31,217 nucleotides of DNA from a bacterium UBP1_UBA4783 (GTDB lineage: Bacteria; Krumholzibacteriota; Krumholzibacteriia; Krumholzibacteriales; Krumholzibacteriaceae), in the NCBI GenBank assembly GCA_002403075.1, contig DHHB01000043.1, positions 21,415 to 52,631 on the forward strand, in the 5' to 3' direction. Below the pieces are notes generated by a model, which saw only the letters and a program-made list of their open reading frames with translations, had not been told where the DNA came from and did no database searches. Both the position numbers and the translations under genes were made by a program. The number at the start of each line of letters is the position of its first letter. Within the stretch, counting starts at the first letter, position 1. This document shows positions 28,923 to 31,217 of this stretch, one piece after another.

Positions 28923-30458
28923 ATGAAGCCGCCCCAAACGGCGCCCCGCTGGTACGTCATTCTCGCCGTCATCGCGAGCGGCGGCGGCGTTCTCGCCGTC
29001 GAGATAGCCGGAACGCGGCTCTTCGGTCCGTTCTACGGAGCGGGGCTCTATCTTTGGTCGGCGCTCATCGGCGTCACGCTCCTCGCGCTCAGCCTCGGGT
29101 ACACCCTCGGCGGCCGCTGGGCCGACCGGGGGCCTCGGCTCGACCGGTTTTGCGGTCTTATCGGCGCCGCGGGGCTCTGGATCGCCGCGATGCCGTGGAT
29201 CGCCCGGCCCGTTCTCGCCGCAACCGAGGGGCTCGGGCTTCGCGGAGCGGTTCTCGTCTCCTCCCTCGTTCTCTTCTTCCCCCCGCTCGCGCTGCTCGGC
29301 ATGATGAGCCCCTACGCGGTCCGGCTGCAGACGGCGAGTCTCGGCGTCGTGGGAAGAACGGCCGGCGGGCTCTACGCGATCTCGACGCTCGCGAGCGTCG
29401 CGGCCGCTCTCGCCGTCGGATTCTTCTTGATTCCCGCGGCGGGTCCCCGTCGGCTCGTGTTTCTCATCGGCATGACGCTCGCCGGCGCGGCGGCGATCGG
29501 CGCCACGATCGATAGGCGGTCGAGGATCCCCGCCGTCGCGGCGCTCGCGGCCGTTCTCATCGCGTCATTCGCCGCGGCCCCCGTCGACCGGCCGGATCCC
29601 GAGTCCGGGCTTCTCGCGATCGCGAACAGCCCGTACGCCGAAATCCGCGTCGTCGAGATGGACGACCTGCGCCTCATGCTCATCGACGGAAGCGTGCACA
29701 CCGAGGTAGACGCGGCCACGCTCGATTCGCGCTCGCCGTACGTCGAGGTGCTCGAGCTCGCGGGAGGATTCCGCAGGGAGCCGGGGAGCATGCTTCTCGT
29801 GGGGCTCGGCGGCGGCTCCCTCGCGAAGCGGTTCGCGGGACGGGGCTGGAGCGTCGACGCCGTAGAGATCGATCCCGAGGTCACGCGGATCGCGAGGAGC
29901 CATTTCGGGCTCGAGCCCGCTGAGGCGCGGGTCTTTCACATGGACGGCCGGGAGTATCTCAAAAGGTGCGAGAAGGTGTACGATCTCGTGATCCTCGACG
30001 CCTTCGGGAGCAGCTCGATCCCGTTCCACCTCGTCACCGTTGAGGCGTTCGGCGAGCTGCGCGCCCGGCTCGCTTCCGAAGGGGTCCTCGCCATGAACGT
30101 CATCGCGGTCGGATGGGACGACCCGCTCGTGCGCGCTCTCGCGGCCACCCTGCGCCTCGAATTCGCCCGGGTGCTCGTGCTGCCGATGGCGGAGCCCCCC
30201 GACCGGCTCGGCAATCTCATCATCCTCGCCTCGAACGGGCCGCTCGAGCTCGCCGAGGAACCGCCCGTGCCCATGGATCGTTTTACGGGCGATTACCACA
30301 GAGCGCACGCATGGGACAACCGCTTCGAGGTCGATCCCTCCGGCATACGGATCATCACCGACGACCGCAACCTAGTCGACCTCTGGGCGGACCGCATCAA
30401 CCTCGCCACGAGGAAAGCGCTGCACGAATACTTCGGATCGCGCGAAATCGGCTGGTAA
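28923..30458 (+). CDS. Membrane-bound spermidine-synthase-like protein (fused membrane and methyltransferase-fold domains)
   Basis: This 511-residue protein has an N-terminal membrane domain of about seven spans (residues 5-225) and a C-terminal Rossmann domain of the spermidine synthase/methyltransferase type (about 235-500). Membrane-domain hallmarks are GVLAVEIAGTRLFGPFYGAG, LLALSLGYTLGGRWADR and LYAISTLASVAAALAVGFFL. In the soluble half the nucleotide-binding loop is LLVGLGGGSLAKRF, the acidic end of strand two is DAVEIDPEV, and the active-site region is VILDAFGSSSIPFHLVTVEA. Polyamine synthesis is not certain; many fused members are uncharacterised. The ATG at 28923 gives an apparently leaderless transcript. 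It is divergent from one peptidase gene and convergent with another. Confidence 0.88.
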   Translation: MKPPQTAPRWYVILAVIASGGGVLAVEIAGTRLFGPFYGAGLYLWSALIGVTLLALSLGYTLGGRWADRGPRLDRFCGLIGAAGLWIAAMPWIARPVLAATEGLGLRGAVLVSSLVLFFPPLALLGMMSPYAVRLQTASLGVVGRTAGGLYAISTLASVAAALAVGFFLIPAAGPRRLVFLIGMTLAGAAAIGATIDRRSRIPAVAALAAVLIASFAAAPVDRPDPESGLLAIANSPYAEIRVVEMDDLRLMLIDGSVHTEVDAATLDSRSPYVEVLELAGGFRREPGSMLLVGLGGGSLAKRFAGRGWSVDAVEIDPEVTRIARSHFGLEPAEARVFHMDGREYLKRCEKVYDLVILDAFGSSSIPFHLVTVEAFGELRARLASEGVLAMNVIAVGWDDPLVRALAATLRLEFARVLVLPMAEPPDRLGNLIILASNGPLELAEEPPVPMDRFTGDYHRAHAWDNRFEVDPSGIRIITDDRNLVDLWADRINLATRKALHEYFGSREIGW

Positions 30459-30476
30459 CTCCCGGACACGCCCATC

Positions 30477-30513
30477 AAAAAGCCCGCCCCCGGAATCGTT
30501 TCCGGGAGCGGGC
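30477..30513 (-). terminator. Rho-independent terminator of the right-edge peptidase gene
   Basis: On the minus strand GCCCGC, one mismatch and CCCGGAA pair with their complements across a 4-base loop (stem 30482-30513), followed by five T residues (30477-30481). The + strand side lacks a T-run, though it may also slow the convergent transcript. Confidence 0.85.
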
Positions 30514-30549
30514 ATCTCGAATCAAGAGAACAGCGGGCTCGATCGGGCT

Positions 30550-31217
30550 CTAGTATCCCACCATCGTGGCGCCGAAGAACGAGAGGACCTCGTTGATCGG
30601 GTTCGCGACGGCGATCGAGCTGCTGCCGGCGAACAGAAGACCGACGGCCTTCGGATTCGTCGTGACATCCTGAACCATGAGCGATCCGGAGTCGCCGCCG
30701 GCGAGGAACTTGCTCGCGAGATTCTTGACGAGGATCTGGCCCGTGAAGGTCTTCGTGAAGGCGGCGCCGCCCGCGCACTCGTTCTCGTACGCGATGCTCA
30801 CGGTGCCGTTCAATCCGCTCACCGTGCTCCGCGTGAGACCGGTCGTGCGGCCGCTCTTTTTTACGGCCTGATTGACCGTCGCGGCGATCGTCGTCGAGGA
30901 AAGCGTTCCGATCTCGAGGATCGCGCCGTTATCGGCGACCATGCCGCTGATGATCGTGGCGCTCGAGCAGTCCACGTTGTTGTTCGGCAGGCTGCTCGTC
31001 TTGACGAGCGTCGCCACGTTCTGGGCGTTCGCCGCATTGCACGACACATCGATCAGGCCGGGCTGAATGATGTAATCGCCGGTCGTGGCCACCAGATTGT
31101 TGCCGCCCGCGACGATATCGGCCTCGAAGACGTGGTAGTTGCTGAGGATCCGCTTCTGGCCGCCGACCTGGATCAGCGAGCCGAGCGTTCCACCGCAGCA
31201 GTAGCCGTTCGCGAGAT
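30550..31217 (-). CDS. Trypsin-like serine peptidase, paralogue, 5' part beyond the right edge
   Basis: This is the catalytic domain (222 residues visible) of a second peptidase closely similar to the one at 27617-28723. The visible part begins LANGYCCGGTLGSLIQVGG. The expected triad residues are His in RILSNYHVFEAD, Asp in LPNNNVDCSSATI and Ser in AGGDSGSLMVQD; VKKSGRTTGL and the ending FFGATMVGY are shared with the paralogue. The true start, signal and pro-domain lie outside the window; the internal GTG at 31092 is not a credible start because His and the conserved YCC segment lie upstream of it. It converges on the synthase-like gene with 91 bases between, and has a clear terminator. Confidence 0.9.
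   Translation of the reverse strand, partial: LANGYCCGGTLGSLIQVGGQKRILSNYHVFEADIVAGGNNLVATTGDYIIQPGLIDVSCNAANAQNVATLVKTSSLPNNNVDCSSATIISGMVADNGAILEIGTLSSTTIAATVNQAVKKSGRTTGLTRSTVSGLNGTVSIAYENECAGGAAFTKTFTGQILVKNLASKFLAGGDSGSLMVQDVTTNPKAVGLLFAGSSSIAVANPINEVLSFFGATMVGY

Noticed and set aside
30550..31092. Right-edge peptidase starting at the GTG at 31092
   Set aside because: The catalytic His segment and conserved YCC region lie upstream in the same frame and continue to the window edge, so the start is outside.
1..31217. CRISPR arrays, tRNA or rRNA genes, insertion sequences, prophage or attachment sites
   Set aside because: No regularly spaced repeats, cloverleaf sequences, transposase, integrase or terminal inverted repeats were found on reading both strands. 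The duplication near the right end could be ordinary tandem duplication.

Overview
The window is GC-rich bacterial chromosome from a Gram-negative organism. It holds 22 confidently callable protein genes; two of these are cut by the window edges and one is truncated. I saw no rRNA, tRNA, CRISPR array, insertion sequence or phage gene. The multihaem cytochrome ends in a FlgD-like Ig sorting domain with a PNPFNP motif. That domain is common in the Fibrobacteres-Chlorobi-Bacteroidetes (FCB) superphylum and in uncultured relatives such as Eisenbacteria or Krumholzibacteria. The placement is inference, because no marker gene is present. Many products carry Sec or lipoprotein signals, so this is largely an envelope and secretion region.

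Layout. (1) 1-5.1 kb: the 5' end of an exported Fe/Mn superoxide dismutase (-), an RRM RNA-binding protein with a long leader, a divergent PhzF-family protein, and a secreted six-haem cytochrome c with Ig and sorting domains. (2) 5.1-14.2 kb (all -): a beta-mannosidase (GH2), an alpha-mannosidase (GH92), a sodium:solute symporter and three tiny membrane proteins, two of which are only 41 and 33 residues. A family-4 glycosyltransferase follows. The first genes look like a mannose-glycan foraging operon: two exported mannosidases release mannose and the symporter could import it. (3) 14.3-15.3 kb: a two-cluster Fe-S protein, divergent from the mannosidase operon. (4) 15.4-19.5 kb (-): a tightly packed three-gene operon for a processive GT2 synthase with two PilZ domains, a GT39-like membrane glycosyltransferase and a small exported beta-rich protein. 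This is probably a c-di-GMP-responsive surface-polysaccharide system. (5) 19.6-20.9 kb: an exported flavin-reductase-like protein and an unknown secreted protein, divergently transcribed. (6) 21.3-26.5 kb: four consecutive type IV pilus minor-pilin genes (FimT/GspH-, PilV-, PilW- and PilX-like). The PilW-like protein is a 994-residue chimera: a prepilin N-terminus, three SdrD-B-like repeats and seven FG-GAP-like repeats that could form a propeller. (7) 26.6-31.2 kb: a duplicated module of a membrane-bound spermidine-synthase-like gene (+) convergent with a trypsin-like peptidase gene (-).

The strongest leads are the pilin-stalk-propeller chimera, the micro-membrane proteins trailing the symporter, and the duplicated synthase/peptidase module. 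In that module the left copy has lost the 3' ends of both genes at one junction, a free-standing peptidase pro-domain remains, and both synthase copies share an unusual leaderless promoter layout.
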